From Azolla caroliniana (lineage: Eukaryota > Polypodiophyta), in contig JBHGNT010000014.1 in assembly GCA_043228905.1 (NCBI GenBank), positions 19,158,001-19,222,000 of the forward strand: a stretch of DNA of 64,000 bases. The letters are read 5' to 3'. Shown here piece after piece: positions 52,057 through 62,005 of this stretch (the first letter of the stretch is position 1; every line of letters begins with the position of its first letter). Both the position numbers and the translations under genes were made by a program. The notes under the pieces are model-generated. The model was not told where the DNA came from. It did not search any database and was given only the letters and a program-made list of their open reading frames with translations.

Positions 52057-52735
52057 CACATCAACCATCTTGCCGGATTACACCAAATTCCTGTATATAC
52101 AACAACAAATTAAGTCAAGTTCCCTCCTCTCCTCATGAGCTTATTCTTTAACCCCCACACCATCACCACTCATCCTTATCCAAAACATAAATTCTACTTC
52201 CTTAAGTCCACATCATCCATCTTGCTGAATACCACCAAAATCCTGCACATACAACAATACAATGAGTCTTATTTCCTCATCCCCTCATGAGAGTTTGCTT
52301 CGCCCCCCCCACCCTCATCACTCATCCTTATCCAAAAACATACAATTTGCTTCATCAAGTCCACATCAAACTTCTTGCCGATTACTGCCAAAACTTGTAC
52401 ATACAAACAAATAAATTAGTCTAGTCTTCTAAATAGACTATGCTTCAACCCCCACACCACCAACACTCATCCTTATCAAAAACATGCATTTTGCTTCTTC
52501 AATTCCACATCAAACTTCTCGCCGATTACCGCCAAAATCCTGTACGTACAAACAACTAAATGAGTCTAGTCTTCTGAAGAGACTATGCTTCAACCCCCAC
52601 ACCACCAACACTTATCCTTATCAAAAACATGAATTTGTGTTTCATTAATCCACATCAACCATCTCACTCTCGTTGATTTACTACCAAAATCATGTACGCT
52701 TATCCAAAATTAGAAGATGCTTCATTTTCCGCATC
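52057..52735. repeat. Tandem repeat of about 143 bp, four to five copies
   Basis: The recurring phrases ccacatca, gccgattac and accaccaacactcatccttatc appear with a period near 143 bp (for example cttgccgg at 52070 and cttgccga at 52373, ctcgccga at 52518). The array sits 3' of a minus-strand LINE C-terminal fragment. Confidence 0.8.
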
Positions 52736-52864
52736 CACCATCTTGCCCCTATCAGTCCATAGGATTGTCCCAATCCCATCCGCCTCTTTTATGTCCTTCT
52801 TGTCAACTTGTAAGTTAAAGAGGAAAGAAGAAACTATATACCTCACAATTATGTTTGAAATAAG

Positions 52865-53200
52865 AAAGGACTAGGGGGAGGGAATAGCCAACGTGGTGGA
52901 ACATAATTCCAACGATCTTCATGTGACTCATCCAACTAGAGAGGTATTCACCACCATATTTTATGAAATTTTCGCCTTTTCTTATGCACCTTTTCCGATG
53001 TTCCTTTAATACTATCATACTCTCCCTTAACTATGTGCACCAAGTTGTCCCACAACATCTTAATCATATCCATGACATTGTACTCGAAGCCTTCATATTT
53101 CTTGTTGCAACGACACTTCTACCACACCCATAAAGCATTAACTGAAACAATACTCCAAACAAAAGAATCTCTAAAAAATTTACCACCAAGAATGTTAGGA
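52865..53200 (-). pseudogene. LINE ORF2 C-terminal fragment
   Basis: The minus strand gives NVMDMIKMLWDNLVHIVKGE and DESHEDRWNYVPPRWLFPPP, again the W-x-Y-x-P-P-R-W end of the L1-type ORF2 seen at 47770 and 48600. Stops and shifts are present. Confidence 0.6.
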
Positions 53201-53254
53201 ATAACTACTTCAAATGTATTCTCCAAACACACGTAATGCTTCTTTCATGTGTGT

Positions 53255-53590
53255 CTTGATGTGTGTTTCCTTCATAACAAGGGATGTTCATACTTTGTTT
53301 TACCAAGTCTCGATGTGTGAATAAGGCATACACATATGAGCTCCACCGTCTAGGCATTCTCTTTAGTGTAACACGCAAGTCATTATCCCCTCTTAATATA
53401 TCATCATAACTTTCATGAATTGCACTATATGTGGAGCATGTAAAAAGCAATTGATACTCATCCTCTACTAGCTATTCCTTCATGCGTGTCTCCTTCATAA
53501 CAAGGGATATTCGTACTTTGATTTACCAAGTCTCAATGTGTGAATAAGGCATACACATATGAGCTCAACCGTCTAGGTGTTCTCTTTAGT
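53255..53590. repeat. Duplication of about 220 bp within the LINE tail
   Basis: 53260-53480 is repeated starting at 53486. The shared phrase gtgtgaataaggcatacacatatgagct occurs at about 53316 and 53538. The second copy is cut at about 53599 by an LTR and resumes at 54214 with the same taatatatcatcata...agcaattgatactcatcctct sequence found at 53395-53465. Confidence 0.88.
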
Positions 53591-53732
53591 GTAATACGAT
53601 GTCGTGATGTTGCGTGTCCAATGGGAGAAATTGTGAAAGTGTAGTTCCACGCACATTACACAAACGATTATAAATATGAAAATTATCCTAGGGCATAGTA
53701 ACATTCGAGTGCATATAGAGGGGTGCAAGCAA

Positions 53733-53786
53733 GATTTGAACCTCGCACCTCCAAGATAGGAGACATTTATCTTACCATTAGGGCTA
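53733..53786 (-). ncRNA. tRNA-like unit in the solo LTR
   Basis: Minus strand: A box TAGCCCTAATGG (53775-53786) and B-box-like GGTTCAAATC (53733-53742), separated by 32 bases as in the gypsy LTRs. The intervening ctcctatcttggaggtgc matches ctcctaacttggaggtgc there. It is antisense to the LTR, as in the gypsy element. Confidence 0.55.
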
Positions 53787-53947
53787 CTACCAAGTACTTT
53801 AAATATTATGTATTTCTTTTCATATTCAAAAGGCATAGGAAAACAACCGTACAAAACCGTGTGCACAAAACCATATTCCAAGCCCATGGTTTTGTGCATG
53901 ATAGAAGCATGGATAGACCTATAAAAACCCTCGTAAGGCTTGTGTAA

Positions 53948-53959
53948 GGGGGGGGGGGG
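53948..53959. repeat. G12 homopolymer
   Basis: Twelve consecutive G inside the solo LTR, shortly after its TATA box. Confidence 0.95.
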
Positions 53960-55800
53960 TCAATTTGGAGATCATCAACATCATCATCATCAACAATAAT
54001 ATAATACTCTTCTTATTCTTCTTCTTGACATCTATCTTCTTCTCAAGTATAAAAAATCTTTGGCCTTCTCAAGTGTGACATTAGTTTCCTCGACTCCTAC
54101 ATACACATCGTCATCTTTTCGACAATTTCGCAAACGTCCTCCCTGGTCCATGACCCCGGTGGTCCCGCTCAAGCGAAGCACGCATGCACGCACATCTTCG
54201 CGACAACACCACCCCGTCTTAATATATCATCATAGCTTTCACGAATTGCACTATATGTAGAGCATGTAAAAAGCAATTGATACTCATCCTCTATTAGCCA
54301 TTCCTTACATACCTCACATGCCTTTATATTTAGTTTATTTTTATTCCATAATGCAACTTCAATACCAAGGTTGCGTGATCGAGTGCAAAGGAGTGTTAGG
54401 GCTCTACGAGTGTGAGGTAAGGTTGAATAGAATCAATAAGCCTTCTTCCCTTATATAGAACCCAACATTCAGGACTGATGTTTGTAATGTAATATTCCAA
54501 ATTTGTCATTTTAGCATATTTCCACTTCTTCCTTAGCGGTTCCATTAATCTTTCCTCAATAACTACATATTTCGTAGCATCATTTGAAAGTTATAGAAGA
54601 TCTTCCACATCCCATCTTTTGAACTATTTTTTGATGTCTACTACCCAACCAGATGAATTTTGCTCTTTTACATCCAACATTTAAGTAAGATGTGATAATC
54701 TATGATTTGATATATTCATGCCTTTTGTAATGTATCTATATGCTCTCTGTAGCAGCAATATCACTATAGGTCAAACACTTGTTTCCAAGAACATAACTTG
54801 ATAGGAGGTGGTGGATTTAACTCCCAATTTCCTCCTTAAAAACTTCTTTTGAATCTTCTCAATCTCATTCCATGCATTAAGAGAGATAATGCCTCCCCAC
54901 ACTTCTACTCCATAAAGCAAAACTTGTGTTACCATGACATTAAATAACATTAGTTTCACCTCCCATCCATGAATATCACTTTGGTTGCATTTATTTTCCA
55001 ACATATAATAGGTTTTCTAACCAACTCGAAGTCTAGACTCAAAGTATATGCTCCATTTATTTATAACAAGTACATCGATACCAAGATAGTTAAAGCTTTG
55101 TATAAATTGTACACGTTCGCCCCATTGTCGCGGAAATCTACGAGTATGTATTGGATTTGGGCGGGACCACAGGGGCCTTGCAACCGTTGATTCTAGAAGG
55201 ACAAGCACATGGGCTCGAGAAGAAAATGAACACGAGAAAGGAACAAAAACAGAAATGCCCCGAGCACACACCGAGAGAGATACGATAAATACCAATGTTA
55301 ATAGGAAAACAACAAGAGATTACAACCAAACTCAACCGCTAACGGAGCTTCAAGCTCAACACACGCGAAAAAACGGTGAGCCTCTAGTCGGGAGTGCACG
55401 AGCTTCCTATGTGAATAGAGGCCTCACCTCCCTTCCCCGAATGCACAAAACAAAAACACAGAGCTCCAACCGGCAACACTTTGTCTTGACGGGAACCCAA
55501 CGTTCCTTATGTCCAACACTCGGCCACAACCGAGATTCTTTTCATACACAGAGAAACGGGAAATAAAACACGATACAAAGGAGAGGAAGATACACACGCA
55601 CACTACACAGGAGGTTTACGTGGAAAACCCCAAACTAGGGGAAAAACCACGGCAGCCCACAGGCTGCAAACTGTCACTATGTATGAATGTACAAAACAGT
55701 GAGTTCTCGGAGGCAACGACCTCAGACTCACGCTCTTCGCCACAGGCGACGGTTACAACAGAGGCAACGACCTCTTTCTCTCTCTCTCTCTGTACACTAT

Positions 55801-56063
55801 TGTCGAACACCGCGCTCGGCCACAACCGAGAAATAGGATCAAATCACAGAAAACAGGAAATACGAAATGCTCCAAGACTACAGAGAGAAGAGTGCACAGG
55901 ATATTTTACGTGGAAAACCCTAAATGGAAAAAACCACGGGAGTCCTCAAACTCCAACTCACACTATACACAGAGATGTACAATGGTGAAGCTTCAAGGCA
56001 ACAACCTTGAGCTCACTGTCTTCGCCACAGGCGGCGGCAATACACAGAGGCAACGACCTCTTC

Positions 56064-56110
<47 letters not shown>

Positions 56111-56465
56111 CTGCTCTCTTCGCTCTCTCTGAGTGAAGAACAAAAAAATGAGCAACAAAAAAAAACATGAAACTGTTTGCCCTAAGTCATATTTATACAC
56201 ATATGACTTTCGGGCTATTTATAAATGTAGCCTCAAGGGCCCTTGGCAAACATATTCACAAATATGTCCCCGCATCCGGATCTCTCTCCGGGTACATTCA
56301 TCATCCGGCTCCGTAACCGGGGTCTTCGTCATCCGGCTCCGTAACCGGGTACTCTTCATCCGGCTTCATGCCGGGTACTCTTCATCCTCCGGTTCCGTAA
56401 CCGCAACCGGGCTTGCCGTCATTCATCTCCGGACATCCCATCCGGAGGGACCGTAAATCCCAACA
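55801..56465 (-). repeat. Left (3') LTR of the young copia, 665 bp
   Basis: TGTCGAACAC...CCCAACA. Contains a (CT)n tract (about 56068-56108), and on the right several atccggctccgtaaccgg-type units of about 26 bp. Confidence 0.95.
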
Positions 56466-56475
56466 AACTCCCCCT
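56466..56475 (-). promoter_or_regulatory. Polypurine tract of the young copia
   Basis: The minus strand reads agggggagtt directly between the polyprotein stop and the 3' LTR. Confidence 0.85.
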
Positions 56476-59400
56476 TCACTTCGGCATGGGATGTCTCTCC
56501 AATCCGATCCTCTTCCGGCATGCTTCCAGCTTGTCGGGTGTAAGCACCTTGGTCAGCATATCCGACCCGTTCTCGTCCGTGTGGATCTTCGTCAACACGA
56601 ACTCCTCGTCTTCTATCCTCTCCCGGATCCAGTGGTATCTCCGCTGGATGTGCTTCGTCCGGGAGTGATAGGCCGCGTTCTTCGCAAGGTGGATGGCACT
56701 CTGACTATCGCAGTAGAGTCGGTACTCCTCCTGCCGGATACCGAGCTCTCTAATGAAGTCCTTCATCCATATTATTTCCTTGCCGGCTTCAACAGCCGCC
56801 ATGTACTCCGCCTCCGTGGTTGACAACGCAACCGTCTTCTGCAGCCTCGACTGCCACGAAACAGCTCCCCCTGCATACGTCATCACATACCCTGATGTGG
56901 ACCGGCTGGTATCTGCATCAGCTGACATATCCGAATCGGTGAAGCCGTCGAGTTTGGGTTTACCGGAGCCGAATCGGAGGCACACGTTTGCCGTGCCCTT
57001 CAGGTATCGGAGTATCCACTTGGCCGCGTTCCAATGCTCTTTACCGGGATTGCTCATGTACCGGCTCACCACTCCGACTGCGTATCCAATGTCCGGTCTT
57101 GTACACACCATTGCGTACATCAAGCTTCCGACGGCAGAGGCATATGGTACTTTCATCATATCCTCCTTTTCAGCCTTTGTCTTGGGACTTTGCTTGCTGG
57201 ACAGCTTGCAGTTTGCCGGGAGGGTCGATCCGACCGGTCTTGCTTCCGACATGTTGAACCGTTGAAGCACCTTTGTCACGTACTTCTCCTGTGACAGCCA
57301 CAACTGCTTCTTCTTCCGGTCCCGGATGATGTGCATCCCCAGTATTTGCCTTGCCGGACCCAGGTCCTTCATAGAGAAGGTTCGGTGAAGAGCTTTCTTC
57401 AGCATCCGCATCTTGACCTGGTCCCGTCCGACGATCAACATGTCGTCCACGTACAGGAGGAGTATTAGAAAGTCTCCTCCTTCAAACTTCTTCACAAACA
57501 CGCAGTGATCGGACTGCGTTTTGTGGTACCCTTCGTCTGTCATGAAGGAGTCGAACTTCCGGTACCATTGCCGGGGAGCCTGCTTCAGACCGTAAAAGCT
57601 CTTCTTCAACCGGCATACCAGGTGCTCCTTCCCTTTCTTCTCGAATCCTTCCGGTTGCTGCATGTAGATCTCTTCTTCGAGGTCACCGTGAAGGAATGCC
57701 GTCTTCACATCCATCTGTTCTATCTCGAGGTCCATGCTTGCCGCTATGCTCAGCACCGTCCGGATGGAGGTCATCTTCACTACCGGGGCAAATATCTCGT
57801 CGAAGTCGACGCCCTTCTTCTGCTGGAACCCCTTCACCACGATCCTGGCTTTGTATCTCGGGGGGTTTCCGGCATCTCCCGGTTTCAGCTTGAACACCCA
57901 CTTGTTACGGAGTGCCCGTTTTCCTTTCGGCAACTCCACAAGTTCATATGTGTGGTTCTCATGCAGGGAATCCATCTCCTCCTGCATGGCACTTAACCAC
58001 CTGCGGCTATGGGTGTCATGCTTTGCTTCTTCAAAGCTCTCCGGCTCCCCCTCGTCGGTTAGCAGCACGTGCTCTGGTTCCGGAAATCTCCGGGGGGCCC
58101 TTCTCTCTCTTAGAGGATATCTCCGTTCCGGAGCTTCGGTAACCGGTTCTTCCGATTCTTCTTCATCCGAATCCATTTCGGGATCGGGGCCGGTTCCGGT
58201 ATCATTTTCATCTTCTTCGGCCGGTTCTGTTTCTTCACCGTCTTCGGCCGGATCCTCGAGTGCTAACCGATCTCTTGCCGGTCGGGACTGCTCCTTGTAG
58301 AGTTGATCCTCACCGGTCGACTTGGAGCTCTTCATCTTCTTCTCCGACTCCCAGTCGGCGAGTGTCTTGTCCTCCATGAAGATGATATCTCGACTCCTGA
58401 ATATCTTCTTGTCGACCGGGTCCCATACTCGGTAGCCGAACTCGTCGTTGCCGTAGCCGAGGAATATGCATGGCCGGGTCTTTGGATCTAGCTTTCCTCT
58501 CCGGTCCTTTGCCACATGCACATATGCGAGACACCCGAACACCTTCAGATGCCGGTAGGATACTTCCCTACCGGTCCACACTCTCTGTGGCGTGTCTCCA
58601 TCCAAAGGTACTGAGGGTGATCTGTTTATCACGTATGTCGCCGTCGACATTGCCTCGGCCCAAAACCCCTTGGGTAATTTCGCATGCGCCAGCATACTCC
58701 GGACCCTCTCCATTATGGTCCGGTTCATCCTCTCGGCCAGCCCGTTCAGTTCCGGCGTCTTCGGCACAGTAAACTCGAGCCGGATTCCCTTCGAGCGACA
58801 GTACTCCTCGAACTGCCCCCGGTATTCCCCTCCGTTATCCGCTCGTACCGCTTTCAGCTTCTTGCCGGATTCCCTTTCCACTCTCGCGTGGAGTTCTTTG
58901 AAGACGGACAATACTTGGTCCTTTGTCTTCAACGGTGCCGTCCACAGCTTCCGGCTGTGATCATCTATGAATGTTACGAAGTACTGGGCTCCGCCATGTG
59001 ACTTCGTTTCTACTTGACACACGTCAGTATGCACCAGCTCCAATGGTGCAATACGTCTCGTCGGTGGCCTTGAGTGGAAGGAGGCCCGGTTTTGCTTACC
59101 AGCCAGGCAGTCGGTGCACTTTTCCAGGTGCACATGCTTCACTGGAATAAGGTTGTCTTCTGCAAGCCTCTTCATCCCCTTCTCACTCATGTGGCACAGC
59201 CTCTTGTGCCACAGCTCACCGGCAGTGTCGGCTGCCACATTCAACTCCTCCGGACATAGCCGGGAATTCATCAGGTACAGTGTGTTGACCTTCCGGGCCC
59301 GAGCCACTATCAAGCTCCCCTTGCTGAACTTCATTACGCCGTTCCGGATGCTACCTGTGTAGCCTTCATCGTCTAGCCTCCCGGCCGAAATCAGGTTCAA

Positions 59401-60549
59401 TCGAACCTCCGGAACGTGTCGGACATCCTTCAGCAGCATTTTACATCCGGTTGATGTCATCAGCCACACGTCTCCTATGCCGGCAATCCGGCACGTACCT
59501 TCATTTCCCATCCGGACGCAGCCGTGCTCACCGGCTATGTAGGATGAGAAGTATTTCTTCTCCGGGGTCAGGTGGAACGACGCTCCGGAATCGACCACCC
59601 AGGTCATCTCTTCACCGGCAAGGTTCAGCTCCCTCTCTTCGGTAATGAGCATTATCTCTTCTTCACTTGCCGCGAGTGCCGTCGTTCCTTTCCGGTCCTG
59701 CCCTCGCCGATCCGGACCTCTCCGGTCCGTGGCTCCCCGGTATGCACCGTTTCTCTCCGGTGACTTCTTCGAATCGGTGTCGTCGGCTCCGTTGTCCTTT
59801 CGGTAATGCCGACAATTCTTCCGGAAGTGCCCCGGCTTCCCACAGTGGAAGCATGTGGGTCTTCCTCTTGACTGCGACCGGGTCCCCGACTTCTCCCGTC
59901 TTTGCGGACTCTGGTTCCATTGTCTTCCCCGTTCCGATTCGGTAAGCAGCGCCTTCGGGTCGGAGGCCGGTTCTTTATCTCTCCGACGCGCTTCTTCGTT
60001 CAAAATACTTGTCTTTACCGTTTGTAGAGACAAGTTATCTTCGGTGCAAGAGGTGCTGAGAGTCACCACCAAGTTCTCCCAGCTGTCCGGCAATGTACAC
60101 ATCAGGATGATGGCTTGCATTGCATCCTCCAACGGGAACTTGATCGCCGCAAGCTGGTTCACGAATCCCATGAACGTGCTTACGTGTTCCACCATACTCT
60201 CGCCGTCCCGGTACTTGAGGTTCACTATCTTTCTCATCAGGGAGGTCCGGTTCAACGCATTCTTCCTCTCGTAGAGGCCCGACAGCTTCCTCCACATCTC
60301 ATATGCGTTGGTGTCGTTCGCCACGTGTTGTAGAACGCTTACATCGACGTATTGCCGAATGGTTGCAACGGCTTTCCGGTTCAGAAGCCTCCACTCCGTC
60401 TCAAGTACCCCCTTGGGTATTTCCGACCTGTCGATCGGTTCATACAGGTCCCGAACAATGAGCAGGTCCTCCATCTTTATCTTCCAGTCGGCGTAGTTCT
60501 GCGCATTCAGCACCATCATTCCCGGCTGCCCGCTGCTGCCGCCTTCCAT
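56476..60549 (-). CDS. Copia gag-pol polyprotein, 1,357 residues, intact
   Basis: I chose the ATG at 60547-60549 (MEGGSSGQPG); the frame is open upstream only into the leader. Gag of UBN2 type (LNAQNYADWKIKMEDLL), zinc knuckle CFHCGKPGHFRKNC near residue 270, protease WVVDSGASFHLTP. GAG-pre-integrase LWHKRLCHMSEKG, zinc-finger CTDCLAGKQ. Integrase core: HTDVCQ, FIDDHSRKLW, VRADNGGEY, PELNGLAERMNRTI. RT: DVKTAFLHGDLEEEIY and YVDDMLIVG. RNase H: GFTDSDMSAD, LSTTEAEYMAA, with a final SRTKHIQRRYHWI. Domain order and length match Tnt1-like copia polyproteins. The stop TGA sits directly on the polypurine tract. All catalytic residues I can check are present. Confidence 0.96.
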   Translation of the reverse strand: MEGGSSGQPGMMVLNAQNYADWKIKMEDLLIVRDLYEPIDRSEIPKGVLETEWRLLNRKAVATIRQYVDVSVLQHVANDTNAYEMWRKLSGLYERKNALNRTSLMRKIVNLKYRDGESMVEHVSTFMGFVNQLAAIKFPLEDAMQAIILMCTLPDSWENLVVTLSTSCTEDNLSLQTVKTSILNEEARRRDKEPASDPKALLTESERGRQWNQSPQRREKSGTRSQSRGRPTCFHCGKPGHFRKNCRHYRKDNGADDTDSKKSPERNGAYRGATDRRGPDRRGQDRKGTTALAASEEEIMLITEERELNLAGEEMTWVVDSGASFHLTPEKKYFSSYIAGEHGCVRMGNEGTCRIAGIGDVWLMTSTGCKMLLKDVRHVPEVRLNLISAGRLDDEGYTGSIRNGVMKFSKGSLIVARARKVNTLYLMNSRLCPEELNVAADTAGELWHKRLCHMSEKGMKRLAEDNLIPVKHVHLEKCTDCLAGKQNRASFHSRPPTRRIAPLELVHTDVCQVETKSHGGAQYFVTFIDDHSRKLWTAPLKTKDQVLSVFKELHARVERESGKKLKAVRADNGGEYRGQFEEYCRSKGIRLEFTVPKTPELNGLAERMNRTIMERVRSMLAHAKLPKGFWAEAMSTATYVINRSPSVPLDGDTPQRVWTGREVSYRHLKVFGCLAYVHVAKDRRGKLDPKTRPCIFLGYGNDEFGYRVWDPVDKKIFRSRDIIFMEDKTLADWESEKKMKSSKSTGEDQLYKEQSRPARDRLALEDPAEDGEETEPAEEDENDTGTGPDPEMDSDEEESEEPVTEAPERRYPLRERRAPRRFPEPEHVLLTDEGEPESFEEAKHDTHSRRWLSAMQEEMDSLHENHTYELVELPKGKRALRNKWVFKLKPGDAGNPPRYKARIVVKGFQQKKGVDFDEIFAPVVKMTSIRTVLSIAASMDLEIEQMDVKTAFLHGDLEEEIYMQQPEGFEKKGKEHLVCRLKKSFYGLKQAPRQWYRKFDSFMTDEGYHKTQSDHCVFVKKFEGGDFLILLLYVDDMLIVGRDQVKMRMLKKALHRTFSMKDLGPARQILGMHIIRDRKKKQLWLSQEKYVTKVLQRFNMSEARPVGSTLPANCKLSSKQSPKTKAEKEDMMKVPYASAVGSLMYAMVCTRPDIGYAVGVVSRYMSNPGKEHWNAAKWILRYLKGTANVCLRFGSGKPKLDGFTDSDMSADADTSRSTSGYVMTYAGGAVSWQSRLQKTVALSTTEAEYMAAVEAGKEIIWMKDFIRELGIRQEEYRLYCDSQSAIHLAKNAAYHSRTKHIQRRYHWIRERIEDEEFVLTKIHTDENGSDMLTKVLTPDKLEACRKRIGLERHPMPK

Positions 60550-60564
60550 TTTCTGTGTTACCGT

Positions 60565-60576
60565 GCTCTGATACCA
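60565..60576 (-). promoter_or_regulatory. Primer-binding site of the young copia
   Basis: The minus strand reads TGGTATCAGAGC, three bases from the right LTR; initiator tRNA-Met type. Confidence 0.95.
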
Positions 60577-60579
60577 CTT

Positions 60580-60842
60580 TGTCGAACACCGCGCTCGGCC
60601 ACAACCGAGAAATAGGATCAAATCACAGAAAACAGGAAATACGAAATGCTCCAAGACTACAGAGAGAAGAGTGCACAGGATATTTTACGTGGAAAACCCT
60701 AAATGGGAAAAACCACGGGAGTCCTCAAACTCCAACTCACACTATACACAGAGATGTACAATGGTGAAGCTTCAAGGCAACAACCTTGAGCTCACTGTCT
60801 TCGCCACAGGCGACGGCAATACACAGAGGCAACGACCTCTTC

Positions 60843-60881
<39 letters not shown>

Positions 60882-61236
60882 CTGCTCTCTTCGCTCTCTC
60901 TGAGTGAAGAACAAAAAAATGAGCAACAAAAAAAAACATGAAACTGTTTGCCCTAAGTCATATTTATACACATATGACTTTCGGGCTATTTATAAATGTA
61001 GCCTCAAGGGCCCTTGGCAAACATATTCACAAATATGTCCCCGCATCCGGATCTCTCTCCGGGTACATTCATCATCCGGCTCCGTAACCGGGGTCTTCGT
61101 CATCCGGCTCCGTAACCGGGTACTCTTCATCCGGCTTCATGCCGGGTACTCTTCATCCTCCGGTTCCGTAACCGCAACCGGGCTTGCCGTCATTCATCTC
61201 CGGACATCCCATCCGGAGGGACCGTAAATCCCAACA
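60580..61236 (-). repeat. Right (5') LTR of the young copia, 657 bp
   Basis: Near-identical to 55801-56465, with a shorter (CT)n tract (about 60846-60879). Confidence 0.95.
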
Positions 61237-61410
61237 ACTATTACGCGCTCTCTCTTCTTCTTGTACCAACAAGAAAAATGACAACCACAACTAAAAGTTT
61301 GCCCTAAATCATATTTATACTAATATGACTTTTCGGCTATTTACAAATATAGCCTCGATGGGCTCTCAAAAACATATTTACGAATATTTCTCTTCCTCCG
61401 GTTCTGCACC

Positions 61411-61665
61411 ATCCGGCTCTCCGTAGCCGGGTACTCCTCATCCGGTTCACACCGGGCCTGTATCATCCGGCTCTCCGTAGCCGGGTACTCCTCATCCGGT
61501 TCACACTGGGCCTGTATCATCCGGCTCTCCGTAGTCGGGTACTACTCATCCGGTTCACACCGGGCCTGTATCATCCGGCTCTCCGTAGCCAGGTACTCCT
61601 CATCCGGTTCACACCGGGCCTGTATCATCCGGCTCTCCGTAGCCGGGTACTCCTCATACCGTTCT
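61411..61665. repeat. 54-bp minisatellite in the old copia LTR, five copies
   Basis: atccggctctccgtag starts at 61411, 61465, 61519, 61573 and 61627, exactly 54 bp apart. The young copia LTR has shorter units of about 26 bp at the same place, so the array expanded in the older LTR. Confidence 0.95.
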
Positions 61666-62005
61666 TCTCCCTTCCCATCCGGAGGGACCTGTCTCCCAAC
61701 ACTTTGTTCTCCCCCCAGAACGATCAATCCCTGCCTCTCTCTCCGTCTTTTCCTTTTATAGCTCAAGGAGAGGCCATTACATCAATCATCAAGTCAGTCG
61801 TTTTCGTCAGGGATCTGTCCCCACAATTTTCTCTCTTCCCACATTTTAATCCTCTCTTTCTGTGGGACATTAAAGTACCCATCTAAATCATACAGACTAG
61901 TACTTATTTTACATTTGTCCTTTATATATATATACATAAGCCCCGTTCGTGTGCATCTTTGCACACACCCATTCACACGCATCCGGCTCCCCTTTCCTCC
62001 TATGG

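Larger units (their letters stand above)
53600..54205 (+). mobile_element. Solo LTR related to the gypsy element, 606 bp
   Basis: Starts TGTCGTGATG and ends CTTCGCGACA, the same TGTCG...CGACA ends as the gypsy LTR at 7089. It has a plus-strand TATA motif (cctataaaaaccc, about 53918) and the same tRNA-like unit on the opposite strand. It interrupts a duplicated LINE segment. The flanks do not show a clean TSD. Confidence 0.65.
53250..55146 (-). pseudogene. LINE ORF2 3' part: RT thumb and zinc-finger-like tail
   Basis: On the minus strand, GERVQFIQSFNYLGIDVLV is at about 55120-55060, then a stretch with MLENKCNQSDIHGW, then VMVTQVLLYGVEVWGG and NAWNEIEKIQKKFLRRKLGV at 54960-54800. This is the C-terminal RT region of a plant LINE family different from the L1-type copy at 21460. 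The tail near 53450 (YQLLFTCSTYS) is a zf-RVT-like end. Its upstream RT and linker appear at 62006-63400, beyond the inserted LTR elements. Confidence 0.75.
55801..61236 (-). mobile_element. Young, apparently intact Ty1/copia retrotransposon
   Basis: LTRs 55801-56465 and 60580-61236, TSD actat exact at 55796-55800 and 61237-61241, initiator tRNA-Met primer-binding site, polypurine tract, and one uninterrupted polyprotein frame. By eye the LTRs differ by about two substitutions plus (CT)n length. It is inserted in the (CT)-rich part of a related solo LTR. Of the elements here, only this one seems capable of autonomous movement. Confidence 0.96.
55510..61701 (-). mobile_element. Old copia LTR split by the young copia
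   Basis: 55510-55800 plus 61242-61701 is a diverged version of the young copia's own LTR. It shares tcggccacaaccgag near the start, gaggcaacgacctctttc, ccctaaatcatatttatac and the end catccggagggacc...cccaaca. No interior or partner LTR is present, so it is a solo LTR. It contains a 54-bp array at 61411-61665. TSD not recognisable. Confidence 0.7.
55147..61894 (-). mobile_element. Possible outer solo LTR interrupted by the copia nest
   Basis: The flanks 55147-55509 and 61702-61894 do not fit the LINE around them. They begin TGTATTGG and end ATACA, with flanking gagta (55142-55146) and gacta (61895-61899), one mismatch. A minus-strand TATA motif (ctataaaagga, about 61755) fits an LTR. Tentative. 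Confidence 0.35.

Noticed and set aside
53595-54210. Clean TSD for the solo LTR
   Set aside because: Left flank tacga and right flank acacc do not match even allowing for one substitution.
57505-58300. Plus-strand ORFs of 160-190 codons opposite the copia polyprotein
   Set aside because: Shadows of the intact minus-strand polyprotein; no conserved domain on the plus strand.
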